NCBI RefSeq assembly: GCF_000196655.1
Contig: NC_014253.1
Span: 1,178,001-1,242,000 of the forward strand
Length of the DNA: 64,000 nucleotides
Source of the DNA: Methanohalobium evestigatum Z-7303
GTDB taxonomy: Archaea > Halobacteriota > Methanosarcinia > Methanosarcinales > Methanosarcinaceae
Direction: 5' to 3'
Shown piece by piece: positions 43,719-53,682 of this stretch (the stretch's first letter is position 1; each line of letters starts with the position of its first letter). The notes beneath the pieces are model-generated. The model saw only the letters and a program-made list of their open reading frames with translations. It did not search any database and had not been told where the DNA came from. Position numbers and translations under genes: made by a program.

Positions 43719-44001
43719 AGTTTTCAAAGAAACTCAAAGCTTTATATGACTAAATAAGGTTCTAATCCACTTATTTTAACTTCTGCAGAGGACATGCTGG
43801 ATTGATGAAAAAAGGTACTAGCAAAAGTGCAGCTGCTCAAGAATCTGGAATTGTTGAAAATAAATGGACTTTGAAACAACCATTGCTTTTTAGACCTGTC
43901 AAAACTTCAACTTGTTAATAATGGACTACCGAGTTTTTCGAAATCTTTTATATAATATTTAATCAATGTTTAATTGCCTAAAAAGTGTAGAGGTATAGGT
44001 G

Positions 44002-44892
44002 ATGGACAAAAATAATGACAAATTAAAAGTTATTTATATTATGGGATCAGGTCACACTGGATCCACACTTCTTGATTTATGTATAGGAGCTCACCCAAAA
44101 ATTCAGAGTTGTGGAGAATTTAAACCTCATCTTTTTTGGGGAAATTATCAAAAAAATAAACTATGTGGATGTGGAATAAGTAGTCAAAGTTGTCCATTTT
44201 GGAGTCAAGTTATAAATGATTGGAAGTCTAAAACAGGAATTTATGATTTGAACGTTATGAAAAATTCCCAGGACAAGTTTGAAAATATCTCCATAAACCA
44301 AAGAATTAATCTAGATTCTTATGAAACGGAATTCTATAGTTATCTAATATATAATCAAGAATTATTGTATAGCATAAGTTACATTAGTGATAAACCTATT
44401 TTAGTTGATTCAACCAAAAATTCAATACGTGCACTAAACTTATCTTTAATGCCTAATATAGAATTGATTTTAATACATTTAGTCCGTAATGGAAATGCTG
44501 TGACTTGGTCTAATATGAAAAAGGATCGATCGGTTAAATCATCTTCAAAAAACTGGTTGATATCTAATTTGAGGTCAGAAATAGTTTATCATAAAATTAA
44601 AACAAAAAAACTTCGGATTAGATACGAAGATTTTATTAATAATCCTACAGATACATTAAATTCAATAGGAAATTTATTAGGACTCGATTTTTCAAACATT
44701 TCTAAAAATTTAATTAACGGTACAGGGATTGAAATAAATAGCCATTTATTAGCAGGGAATAGGAAAGTGTTTTCATCTAGTAATTTAAAGTTGAATCCAG
44801 ATAATACATGGAAACAAAAAATGTCTTACAAAAATCGTATTTATAGTAAATTATTAACATTCCCTCTAGCAATAAAATATGGATACCTTTGA
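44002..44892 (+). CDS. Sulfotransferase-like protein 1
   Basis: 296 residues. The N-terminal IMGSGHTGSTLLDLCIGAHP is the 5'-phosphosulfate-binding loop of PAPS sulfotransferases. HLVRNGNAVTWSNMKKDR matches the 3'-phosphate site (R-x7-S region), and LRIRYEDFINNPTDTL is the family's conserved YEDF stretch. It probably sulfates a sugar of the cell-surface glycan. Start ATG 44002; GTG lies one codon before, and TATAGGTG acts as ribosome binding site. Confidence 0.85.
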   Translation: MDKNNDKLKVIYIMGSGHTGSTLLDLCIGAHPKIQSCGEFKPHLFWGNYQKNKLCGCGISSQSCPFWSQVINDWKSKTGIYDLNVMKNSQDKFENISINQRINLDSYETEFYSYLIYNQELLYSISYISDKPILVDSTKNSIRALNLSLMPNIELILIHLVRNGNAVTWSNMKKDRSVKSSSKNWLISNLRSEIVYHKIKTKKLRIRYEDFINNPTDTLNSIGNLLGLDFSNISKNLINGTGIEINSHLLAGNRKVFSSSNLKLNPDNTWKQKMSYKNRIYSKLLTFPLAIKYGYL

Positions 44893-44933
44893 TTAAACTA
44901 AGCTTTGTTTTTACAATTTTTTATTAAATGAAT

Positions 44934-46055
44934 TTAGCTTGATAAAATATCATCTATTATCTTTATTATTTGTGACCAATCATGCTTTTTTGCCCAATAA
45001 ATGCTGTTTTTACTTATATATTCTCTTTTTATATTATTATTCATTAAGATTTCTATTCCATTTTTAATGCTTTTCACTGTTGGTTCGACTAATAATCCTG
45101 TTTCATTATCTTTAACAGCAGATGCTACACCATATATATCTGTACCTATTACAGGTTTACCTGCTGCATTTGCTTCAAGGTAGGCAATACCAAAACCTTC
45201 AACATCTTTTTCACTTGGTTGACCTGTCATAATGAAAATATCACAAGTTTGGTAATAATTTGGTAAATCATCATCGTTGACATATCCTAAAAAATCCACT
45301 TTATCATTTATGTTTAAACTTGATGCATATTGTTTTAATAAATCTTCTTCATAGCCTTTTCCTATTATCAAATAATGTACATTATCCATTTTTGAAATAG
45401 CGTCCATAACAAGTCTATGACCTTTCCTTGGATGGAGCCTTGATACTGTAAGGAGAATTGTATCACTTTTGCAAATGTTTAGCTCATTCCTTAAATTATT
45501 ATTGACATATGTAGAAAAATTGTAAAAATCTATGCCCGGATGAACAATATGTACTTTATTTTCATTTGCTCCATTTTCGATAAGTTTGTTTTTTGACCAT
45601 TCACTTACAGCAATAAGCTTATAAGTTAGGTTCAAATTCAATTTAAATTTTAAGTTCTCCCAGAAGGTTCTTAATATTGGAAATTTGCCTCCTGTAGTTT
45701 TTAAACCATTTTTTATCAATTCTGATCCGTGTGCATGTGATATTACTTTTTTACCTAAAATGTATGCGACCAATCCTATTATTGAATCATTCAATCTTGA
45801 TAAATAAATAACATCGTATTTTTTTCTATTAATTAATAAAAAATAAATAACGGATAGTTCTCCAGTTATTCCTTTAAGGTTTCTTCGTATTATTCCAAAA
45901 CTAAAATTATTATCAAATTTAGAATTTATACTAGAATGTATGTTAGTAAGCACATCAATTTCATGGCTTGAATGTTCAGCAATATCCTTCATTAAATTTT
46001 GTATACCACCTAAACTTGGAGGAAATAAGGGAGAAATTAATAATATTGAAGTCAT
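44934..46055 (-). CDS. Glycosyltransferase family 4
   Basis: 373 residues, GT-B fold. N-terminal LLISPLFPPSLGGIQNLMKD; acceptor-domain GSELIKNG; donor domain LTVSRLHPRKGHRLVMDAIS, IIGKGYEEDLLKQYA, and the retaining motif EGFGIAYLEANAAGKPVIGT (the E-x7-E pair). It transfers a sugar from a nucleotide donor; the donor is unknown. Convergent with the sulfotransferase gene. Confidence 0.92.
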   Translation of the reverse strand: MTSILLISPLFPPSLGGIQNLMKDIAEHSSHEIDVLTNIHSSINSKFDNNFSFGIIRRNLKGITGELSVIYFLLINRKKYDVIYLSRLNDSIIGLVAYILGKKVISHAHGSELIKNGLKTTGGKFPILRTFWENLKFKLNLNLTYKLIAVSEWSKNKLIENGANENKVHIVHPGIDFYNFSTYVNNNLRNELNICKSDTILLTVSRLHPRKGHRLVMDAISKMDNVHYLIIGKGYEEDLLKQYASSLNINDKVDFLGYVNDDDLPNYYQTCDIFIMTGQPSEKDVEGFGIAYLEANAAGKPVIGTDIYGVASAVKDNETGLLVEPTVKSIKNGIEILMNNNIKREYISKNSIYWAKKHDWSQIIKIIDDILSS

Positions 46056-46199
46056 GTTATCATTTTTATCTCTATAAATTAAGCGTTTAGTACAAAAATT
46101 GGCTTTACTTGTATTGTAAGAAATATCCGTTCTAAATTAAAAGTTTTACTACAGGTAAATAAATAATAATTTAGGTTTACCAATTAATAAAATTTGTAA

Positions 46200-46895
46200 T
46201 CATTTTCGAATAATTTGTTTTATGAATTTGTTAATACCAATATGTTTAGATTGTTTTTTATCTAAAAAATTCTTTAAAAATAATTTATATCTATTAGTGT
46301 TTACATCTTTACGTAATTCTTTGTTGAGTTGAAAATGACTTAGCCCTAATAATTGAAAAATACTATTTATATAGTTTTGTTCTTCATAAATAAGTGCCTC
46401 CAAAGATACAAAATAAAAAGGAATATTATATTTGTTAATTATTGAAAATAAATATTTGTAACTTTCCCAATATTGATTTTTGGAATTTTCAAATAGTCCA
46501 TTACTAGAAGCTCTTTCATAGGTCCAAGATATGAGGTTAGGAACAACACTTCTTGTTGTGATTAACAGAATCAATGGTAAATTTTTTAATTGGCAAGTTT
46601 CATAAAAATTTTCTAGGTTTGGAAATTTCATATATTCAGCTGGTTTATTATCCTTTCCATGTGGAATTGACCTTCTAGTTAATATATATTTGTGTTCGGT
46701 ATTAATTGGCAATATTTCAGATGCATCTGTTATACAATCATTTTCGACTAAGTCCCAAACTTGGTCCATGTGGTCTACATGTGTAGTTGCATTTTCAGTG
46801 CCTAATATATCTGGATGTTGTGAAAAAATTTCTGTAAATAATCGTGTGCTTGTACTTTCAGGACCTATTAATAAAATTAAACATTTTTTATTCAT
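46200..46895 (-). CDS. Sulfotransferase-like protein 2
   Basis: 231 residues. CLILLIGPESTSTRLFTEIF resembles the phosphate-binding loop of sulfotransferases (GPESTSTR in place of GxxRTGTT), followed by HPDILGTENATTH. RSIPHGKD and LLITTRSVVPNLISWTYERA fit the 3'-phosphate-binding strand, and FYFVSLEALIYEEQNYINSI is the YE-like segment. It is more divergent than the other two. Likely modifies the same surface glycan. Confidence 0.7.
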   Translation of the reverse strand: MNKKCLILLIGPESTSTRLFTEIFSQHPDILGTENATTHVDHMDQVWDLVENDCITDASEILPINTEHKYILTRRSIPHGKDNKPAEYMKFPNLENFYETCQLKNLPLILLITTRSVVPNLISWTYERASSNGLFENSKNQYWESYKYLFSIINKYNIPFYFVSLEALIYEEQNYINSIFQLLGLSHFQLNKELRKDVNTNRYKLFLKNFLDKKQSKHIGINKFIKQIIRK

Positions 46896-47285
46896 TAAAA
46901 CACCTTATATTATTTTTTCTATTGAAGGAATATTATTATGAATTTTGTTGTATTAGTTCAGATTATTAAATATTTTTGACGCTAATATCAGTTCTACTAT
47001 TACTACAAAATTTTATTTATCACATCTTAGTTTATATTAAAAAGTTAATCATAATGTATAATCATGACTATTATACTTTTTAGGTTAAAATCAGCTAATA
47101 TAATTATATTAATTATTGTAAAAGAATTCTACAATCCAATTAATATTTTCTATAAATATAATCTTTCCAAAATTTTTATCCAGTTAGTGACTACTTTTTA
47201 TCGATTCTATAATTTTATTTGTGAATCTGTTTTCATTTAAGTCATTACTATATACATTAAAATTAAGGATTATAGCTGATTTCTA
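46896..47285. other. AT-rich intergenic region
   Basis: 390 bp between two minus-strand genes, very AT-rich. I see no gene, hairpin terminator or recognisable repeat. Confidence 0.5.
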
Positions 47286-48878
47286 TTAGTTTTTATTACT
47301 ATATGATATTTTGTAAATCTTATACTTAATAACTTTATTATTAAAATTACTAGTATAAACTTGCTTTTCAAACGTTTTTACAGGTTTTAAGTTCAATAAT
47401 GACTTATTAAGCTTTTCAATCTCATTAGGTGGGTCAATAATAAAAGCAATATTGTTTTTCATCATATAACCTGTGATGTTACCTTTCTTCATTGCTTTAA
47501 GCGCTTTAGGGTTCATAACACCATCTAAATTTATAACATTATGTTTCGGAGTGTAATATTGATATATACCAGTATTAAAAGAACCTATTGTATTATTAGG
47601 TGATATATTATTATTAACGTAATTACCTATTCTCCATTTTAGTTCTTCCTGGGGATGTTGACCCTCTTTATATTGCACAAATCCCCCAAATGAAAACGAA
47701 AAAATAAGGATAAAAATAACTAATATGTAAGCTAATTGGCGTTTTTTAGGTTTAAGTTCTTGTATTAATTTAACTATTATTGCCGAAAATAATATTGTTA
47801 ATAAAAAGTATGTATAAATGGTGTACCAACTTCTAAAACCAATTTCATAAAACCAATAAAATAAAAAGTAGATAATTGATGAAATAACCAAAAAGTCAAA
47901 GGTATAAATTAATTTAAAAACAATTCTATCTCTTTTTAATGTAAGAATTAAAATTGGTACGAATAAGAAAAAGAATAAGGATAAATATCCTGTTCCAGAA
48001 TATTCTAAATTTAAAAAGAAATGAGCTACGGATGATAACGTAGAATATATAGAATTAAATACTAGATCTGGGTAAGTATTAGAATTTAATCTTAATATAC
48101 GGAGAGCTTCACCGCTTATAGGGGTTATTCTATTTAATTTTATGAAGCTCCACATCAACCAGGGTACTACAGTTAAAGAAGCAGTAGATATAATTGCTAT
48201 TAAACTTTTGGTTTCTAACTTATTTTGCTTAAAGTTTCTTAATACAAGTGCACTAATGACTCCAATACCTATAAAAACTCCATCCATTCTACTCAAAAAA
48301 ATAAGGCCTATTAATAAACCTATTATTGCAGATTCTTTAATAGATAACTTAGGGATATTTGATTTAGATACTATGTAATATGTTAAAAGTGAAATGAAGA
48401 AAATTTGTATTGGGGTTTCCATTGCTGATAACGTCACAAATAATATATTAGGATTAAACAGCCATATAAAAGCAGCAAGTAGTCCAGCTTTTTTGTTTAA
48501 CACATTTTTCATGATTAAATATATTATTATAGATGTCCCAATACTAAATATTATCATAAGGATTAAAGATGCATAAACCGGAGCGTTAATTCCTAATGGA
48601 TAAAGTAGTTTAAATAGAGGTATAAGTATAATAACATATAGCGGATGAAAACCATTCGTAGGAATACCATAATTAAAAACAATCCCTTTACCATCAATTA
48701 TGTTCCTAACTAAAGAGTAATAATAATATGTATCATCAGCAAGAAATTTATTTAAAATTGTATTAATATCTTGGTGTATTAACAATAACTTAAATATGAA
48801 ACTAATTGATATGATTAGTAATAATAATTTGTCATATATATCTAAACTTAAAATAAAATTAGTTATACGCTTTACCAT
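47286..48878 (-). CDS. PMT/GT39-like membrane glycosyltransferase
   Basis: 530 residues, about 12 membrane helices. The first extracytoplasmic loop has LADDTYYYYSLVRNIIDGKG and TNGFHPLYVIILIP, with the acidic pair seen in lipid-phosphate-sugar-dependent (GT-C) enzymes. A soluble C-terminal domain of ~120 residues follows. It would add a sugar from a dolichyl-phosphate donor on the outer side. It stands alone, 210 bp upstream (by strand) of nothing shared. Confidence 0.8.
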   Translation of the reverse strand: MVKRITNFILSLDIYDKLLLLIISISFIFKLLLIHQDINTILNKFLADDTYYYYSLVRNIIDGKGIVFNYGIPTNGFHPLYVIILIPLFKLLYPLGINAPVYASLILMIIFSIGTSIIIYLIMKNVLNKKAGLLAAFIWLFNPNILFVTLSAMETPIQIFFISLLTYYIVSKSNIPKLSIKESAIIGLLIGLIFLSRMDGVFIGIGVISALVLRNFKQNKLETKSLIAIISTASLTVVPWLMWSFIKLNRITPISGEALRILRLNSNTYPDLVFNSIYSTLSSVAHFFLNLEYSGTGYLSLFFFLFVPILILTLKRDRIVFKLIYTFDFLVISSIIYFLFYWFYEIGFRSWYTIYTYFLLTILFSAIIVKLIQELKPKKRQLAYILVIFILIFSFSFGGFVQYKEGQHPQEELKWRIGNYVNNNISPNNTIGSFNTGIYQYYTPKHNVINLDGVMNPKALKAMKKGNITGYMMKNNIAFIIDPPNEIEKLNKSLLNLKPVKTFEKQVYTSNFNNKVIKYKIYKISYSNKN

Positions 48879-49088
48879 CTATATCCACCAAGTGTATTTA
48901 TCATGGTTTATATCATATTAATATAATATAAATATATTTTCTACTTTTCTTTCTATATTTAAGATATACGCAAATTATGTTAATTTGTATAATTAATATA
49001 TTAAAAATAATTGTTTTATTTAGGCTATAACTTAACTTTTATGCAACAATTTATAATTTCACTAAAATATTTATAAAAAAGTATTGAT

Positions 49089-50036
49089 TCAGTTGATTTT
49101 TTCAAGTTTGTTTTGGTAAAAAAGTACAACTATGATACCTACAACCACACCAAACCAGAGAGTACAAAAACGGATAATCAATGCTGACCCTGTAGCCGTT
49201 GCTTTAGATACATCCATGGTCAAAAGCAAACCAACAATACTCCCCTCCGCTACACCTAAACCTCCAGGAAGCATCGATACTGCTCCTGCAACAGAAGAGA
49301 AAGCAAATACAAATGTAGCAACAAGCATAGACAAGTCTAATCCAAACCCTTTAAATACATACCACATTGCAATACATTCAAAAAACCATGAAACGATACT
49401 TAGTAATATCGTAATTGAAAGAGGTCTAAATTTAAGAAGAATATATGCGCTTTCATACAACTCATGAAGATGATGTGCGAATTTGGATATAAATGGTAGC
49501 TTTTCACCAAATTCGATCAATTTCAACGATAATTTTCTGGATTGAATTATTGAAACTACAGCAGAAATGATTAATAATGTAACAACCATCACAGATATGC
49601 CATATTGGTATATAACTACACCTACAGATGATAATATAATTAAACCTACAATATCTGTTAGACGTTCAGCAAAAACGACAGGAGCAGTTCTGCTGATACT
49701 TACATCATTAGTCTGTTTTAAAAGATAGGATTTCAAAACTTCCCCCAATTTACCAGGAGTGATTGACATAATTAACCCACTAAAAAAAACAATTGCGCTA
49801 TTTTTTTTACCAATGTCTACACCAATAGTGGATAAATAGAAATCCCATTTATAAAACCTTACTATGTAGTTAAAAACAGTTAATATTAATATAATTGGAA
49901 GATATATCCATCCAAAATCCACAAATGCAGATATTATACTATTAAAATCCGCATAAATCAAAAGACCAAGTACTACTACAGCAGCAAATATTATAGAATA
50001 TAAAATCCGTTTTTTGAGTTTATCGATAAGTGACAA
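49089..50036 (-). CDS. YbhN/UPF0104-type flippase-like membrane protein
   Basis: About 315 residues with eight membrane helices. Motifs VRFYKWDFYLSTIGV, SGLIMSITPGKLGEVLKSYL, and LPGGLGVAEGSIVGLLLTMD are typical of the LPG_synthase_TM family, whose archaeal members (AglD-linked) sit in N-glycan loci. GGAGTAAAGATT precedes TTG 50036, the preferred start; ATG 50072 would create a 53-bp overlap with the PHP gene. Last gene of a four-gene minus-strand operon. Confidence 0.88.
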   Translation of the reverse strand: MSLIDKLKKRILYSIIFAAVVVLGLLIYADFNSIISAFVDFGWIYLPIILILTVFNYIVRFYKWDFYLSTIGVDIGKKNSAIVFFSGLIMSITPGKLGEVLKSYLLKQTNDVSISRTAPVVFAERLTDIVGLIILSSVGVVIYQYGISVMVVTLLIISAVVSIIQSRKLSLKLIEFGEKLPFISKFAHHLHELYESAYILLKFRPLSITILLSIVSWFFECIAMWYVFKGFGLDLSMLVATFVFAFSSVAGAVSMLPGGLGVAEGSIVGLLLTMDVSKATATGSALIIRFCTLWFGVVVGIIVVLFYQNKLEKIN

Positions 50037-50685
50037 AATCTTTACTCCATTTACGAATTTTTGTTCTTGCATGATTCATTAACGATGATTTTTTACCTCT
50101 AATATTAATTTTTGATTTTTCAAGTGCATACATCATATTATCTCTAGTTAAATCATCAACCCAAAAAAAATCAGTATACCCAAGACCGACTTCATTCAAA
50201 TAGTGAGCATCGCTACCACCGACCATCAAAAGGTTATTTTTATTTGCAAATCTTCTAGCAGCTTCATTACTCTTTTCTTTTATACATCGTGAATTGAATA
50301 CTTCAATTGCATCTATCTGTTTGTAATATTCTGATAAACTACTGAACCTTTTGGACCTATACTCATCAAAGGGATGAGGGACTACTACAATACCACCTTG
50401 ATTATGAATATCTTCAATAACATCTTCAGGGCTTGTAGATGTTATTTCATCCTGCAAAAACAAACCAATTAATTCACCTTTATCAGTACTTACTTCACAT
50501 CCGATGATAACTCCAAAATCAGGCGTTTCAAATTTTTTAGCTTCTAATGCACCTTTTATAGTGTCGTGATCAGTTACTGCAATCCCATCAAGACCTTTTT
50601 TGATTGCGGTATTCACGAGTTTTTTAGGTTCTGTGACTCCACACCTTGGCGAATATTTAGTATGAGTATGCAAATCATATTTCAT
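50020..50685 (-). CDS. PHP-domain metal-dependent phosphoesterase
   Basis: 221 residues. MKYDLHTHTKYSPRCG has the DLHTHTxxS motif 1; AVTDHDTIKGALEA is motif 2; VVVPHPFDEY and GGSDAHYLNEVGLGY give the further metal ligands. PHP proteins hydrolyse phosphoesters. In this operon it follows the DPPR-synthase-like UbiA gene by one base, so it may remove the 5-phosphate from decaprenol-type phosphoribose; that is inference. Confidence 0.9.
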   Translation of the reverse strand: MKYDLHTHTKYSPRCGVTEPKKLVNTAIKKGLDGIAVTDHDTIKGALEAKKFETPDFGVIIGCEVSTDKGELIGLFLQDEITSTSPEDVIEDIHNQGGIVVVPHPFDEYRSKRFSSLSEYYKQIDAIEVFNSRCIKEKSNEAARRFANKNNLLMVGGSDAHYLNEVGLGYTDFFWVDDLTRDNMMYALEKSKINIRGKKSSLMNHARTKIRKWSKDFVTYR

Positions 50686-50686
50686 C

Positions 50687-51586
50687 TTAGATACCTACAT
50701 TATTTAAAATATAGATTAAATTTGTACTTCCATCTGGGACAAAATATAATACTACTGCTACTAAAATAGCCCATATAGAAATAGAAAATAACATACCTTT
50801 GTCTTTAAACAGCATTTCAGGCTCGCCACCAAAATCTTGAGAATGAACCAGAAGGAGATATCTGAATAAACCATAGACCAAAAATGGAATAGTTACCATC
50901 ATATAATGAGTACTGGCAAAGAAAGTGTATAAAAGGTATGATACTATAAGTGCGGATGTGACTATAAGGGTCATTTGTTCCAATAATGGAACCGTGTATT
51001 CATCAAGAATTTTTCTGTGGTTTTTCGCATCATCTCCAAGCAGTACAAGTTCATGTCTTCTTTTTCCAAAAGCAAGGAACAATGCTAGTAAAAATGTGCA
51101 GATTATAAGCCATGGTGATATTGATACCGTGAGTGCTACTGCTCCTGCTATTGCACGAAGCACAAAGCCTGCTGATATTGTTAAGACATCTACCAACACA
51201 ATATATTTTAGTTTCAGATTATAGGCAAAAAGCAATACAAAATATAAGACAGATATTAAAAGGAATGCATAATTAACTATTGATGAGATATAAAGAGAAC
51301 CAGATAATAGTACAATGAATATAAAAAAAGCATGAGATTTTTTAAGTTCCCCAGACGCAATTGGGCGTTTACATTTAACAGGATGTTTCTTGTCATCTTC
51401 TGCATCCATAATATCATTCATCAAATATAAACTTCCAGACAGCATACAAAAGATAACAAAAGCAGTTATTGAATCCATCCACGCCATTGGGTTCATAAGA
51501 TTGTGAGAAAAAATCAACGCCAGAAAGATTATAAAATTTTTATACCACTGGCTTGGACGTAAAGACCTCATAATCGCTTTAAACAT
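50687..51586 (-). CDS. UbiA prenyltransferase, decaprenyl-phosphate phosphoribosyltransferase-like
   Basis: 299 residues, nine membrane helices. LRPSQWYKNFIIFLALIFSH and YLMNDIMDAEDDKKHPVKCK (NDxxDxxxD), then KRPIASGEL, the DPPR-synthase variant of the UbiA signature; YNLKLKYIVLVDVLTISAGF is the second Asp motif. DPPR synthase joins PRPP to polyprenyl phosphate to start arabinose/ribose-lipid donors. With the PHP and flippase genes this suggests a pentose or phosphoribose donor for the archaeal glycan. Confidence 0.88.
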   Translation of the reverse strand: MFKAIMRSLRPSQWYKNFIIFLALIFSHNLMNPMAWMDSITAFVIFCMLSGSLYLMNDIMDAEDDKKHPVKCKRPIASGELKKSHAFFIFIVLLSGSLYISSIVNYAFLLISVLYFVLLFAYNLKLKYIVLVDVLTISAGFVLRAIAGAVALTVSISPWLIICTFLLALFLAFGKRRHELVLLGDDAKNHRKILDEYTVPLLEQMTLIVTSALIVSYLLYTFFASTHYMMVTIPFLVYGLFRYLLLVHSQDFGGEPEMLFKDKGMLFSISIWAILVAVVLYFVPDGSTNLIYILNNVGI

Positions 51587-51606
51587 TCATTTACCTCTAA
51601 ATTAGA

Positions 51607-52671
51607 TTAATATTTAGAAAACAATTTACCCCATTTGGTTTCCATAAATTCGTTGACGTATTTTTTACCAATTACTGGGTACCAAAAACGGTCATGATAA
51701 GTAGAAGATGCTAATATCGGTATTTTGAAAAGTGGAGTATGGAACAGCAGTGGTTCTAAAAATTTTAATCCTCCTTTCCTGAACAATTTATCTCCACTTA
51801 CAACAAGACTTTCTCCTACTTCGAAATTATAATTGACATCACTTATATCTTCACCAACAATCTTGATGTTGTCAAGGTTCCCACTTCCTAATCCAAGTTC
51901 ATCTGCCATCTTTATTTTATCTATTGACATCGGGTCAAAACCCATCATTTTGGCACTTACAGCATCAATTGAAACCTGGTCATAGCTTGCAAGAATGTAA
52001 TCTTTAATTTTTGGAGTCATTGTCCTTGGACCTGCACCATCACCACAAACAGTACCATCCATTACTGCGAATATACCTGGATGAATTTCTTTTTGTATTT
52101 TCAACAAATCTACAAGAACTTCATGAATGTATTTATGGGAATGATGTCTGCGTTCGTTTAATAACCCTCCAAACGCATTTTTCATTGCACCAGTTATCGT
52201 GGTGTGACCATGCGTTTTTTGTGTAGGTAGATGCAATACATTTGCCCCTATGAAAGGTTCAGGTATCTGAAAACCATCAGGAAAAACTTTGTCCATTCCT
52301 ACCATTTCTGTTGAAGGGTTATAATCTAACCATTTAACATCGGTAAGTGGCACAAAATCCACATCATATTTATCGAGAATAGATAACCATTTATTCTGTT
52401 TTGCACCTTTTATAGGATTGGTGACAACTGTTTTATTTTCCATTGCAACAATATCTTTATAACCATCTTCTTTTAGTGTTTTTAAAACTGCTTCAAGCTG
52501 CCAAGGTTCAGTAGAACATGCTGGATAATAAAGAGACCATGAAAGGTTTAATTTTATAATAGTGGTTTTATCCTTGGGGAGATAGTCTTGATATTTAACA
52601 CTGCGCATTAATTTACTGTAGTCTTCCAGTACTGTTTCAGGGCTGGTTTTTAAAACTGAAACTTGGGACAT
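51607..52671 (-). CDS. DUF362 protein
   Basis: 354 residues. HGHTTITGAMKNAFGGLLNE, HEVLVDLLKIQKEIHPGIFA, VMDGTVCGDGAGPRTMTPK and YDQVSIDAVSAKMMGFDP are the DUF362 core. No Fe-S cysteine cluster is present. The domain is uncharacterised and common near archaeal redox or glycan genes. First gene of the operon DUF362-UbiA-PHP-flippase, 20 bp from UbiA. Confidence 0.85.
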   Translation of the reverse strand: MSQVSVLKTSPETVLEDYSKLMRSVKYQDYLPKDKTTIIKLNLSWSLYYPACSTEPWQLEAVLKTLKEDGYKDIVAMENKTVVTNPIKGAKQNKWLSILDKYDVDFVPLTDVKWLDYNPSTEMVGMDKVFPDGFQIPEPFIGANVLHLPTQKTHGHTTITGAMKNAFGGLLNERRHHSHKYIHEVLVDLLKIQKEIHPGIFAVMDGTVCGDGAGPRTMTPKIKDYILASYDQVSIDAVSAKMMGFDPMSIDKIKMADELGLGSGNLDNIKIVGEDISDVNYNFEVGESLVVSGDKLFRKGGLKFLEPLLFHTPLFKIPILASSTYHDRFWYPVIGKKYVNEFMETKWGKLFSKY

Positions 52672-52864
52672 AGTTCAACCTTTGTAAAATTAATGGACTA
52701 ACGTATTAAACATTATTATTTATAATTAATGGACTAATAAATATAATAATAAATAAATTATGTATTATTAACCCATTGTTTGGTTATTGGAAAAATCAAA
52801 CTTTGTATCTATTATTGATAATTTAAGGTTTTAAAATTATTTATAAAGGTTTTTGCTTGCCATT

Positions 52865-53570
52865 TTAGTACTGTTCAGTTAATGCATGTTTCCCATTGAT
52901 AAGGAGTATATGATTTAAGAGCTTGATGTTTTCTGATATAATTATGATACGTGATGTACATATCAATCCAGTTATTGATATGCTGAACAAACCCCATTTT
53001 ATGTGGAAAGTATTTATCAAAGACCTTGATCCTTCTTTTAAAAGCTTTAAACCACATTTCGATATAATTCCTGATATCACTGGAGATTACAACCCTTTTA
53101 ATATCGAGTTTTTCCAGAGCTTTGTACCATGGTCCACTATCTACAACTGCCATATGGGGCAGTTCCCCTACATTTTCTTCAAATCCTTAAGAAAGACTTT
53201 GTAGTCAGGTGGTTTCTTGTAGGATAGATTCTAGCATAGACTATCTTTTTAGAATCGGGGTTTATAGCCGCGTATATAACTAGTTCTCACTACCAAGCTG
53301 TACATTAGTTTCATCCACCACTATGGTGTCTGGCAATTCACCATCATAAAGCTACACACACCATGAACCTCTACTCAGTAATGTACCCCCATAATTTATA
53401 GGTTCAGACTTATACGATAGTAGCTTTGAAGTTCTCCTCAAACTTAATCCTTGCTGGTACAGAAGTATAGACAATGCTAAGGCTTTTACATCATTTCTTT
53501 TCCTTTCCACAAAAGATTTAATATCTACCAGTATCAAATCTAATAATGCCTCTAAGTTCATCATTCATCC
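52865..53570 (-). pseudogene. Degenerate IS6-like DDE transposase
   Basis: Minus strand from 53564: MNLEALLDLILVDIKSFVER, NDVKALALSILLYQQGLSLR, then breaks in frame. The C-terminal half reads VVDSGPWYKALEKLDIKRVV, IEMWFKAFKRRIKVFDKYFP and LKSYTPYQWETCIN. The DSGPWY Asp and the IEMWF Glu are of the DDE triad. Typical of archaeal IS6/IS240-like elements. Several frameshifts; the same end is found as a scrap at 11638. Confidence 0.8.
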
Positions 53571-53682
53571 TCCTTAAATAGAGGGAATGAATCTCCCTAT
53601 TTATTTCTTAATTGAATAGTACCTTGTAATAGCGTAGAAATTTTTATAATACTTGATTTCTTTTTATTTGATAAGAGTAATT

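Noticed and set aside
43805-43918. 37-codon frame right of the IS5-type element
   Set aside because: Too short, no recognisable motif, and likely residue of the older element; not annotated as a gene.
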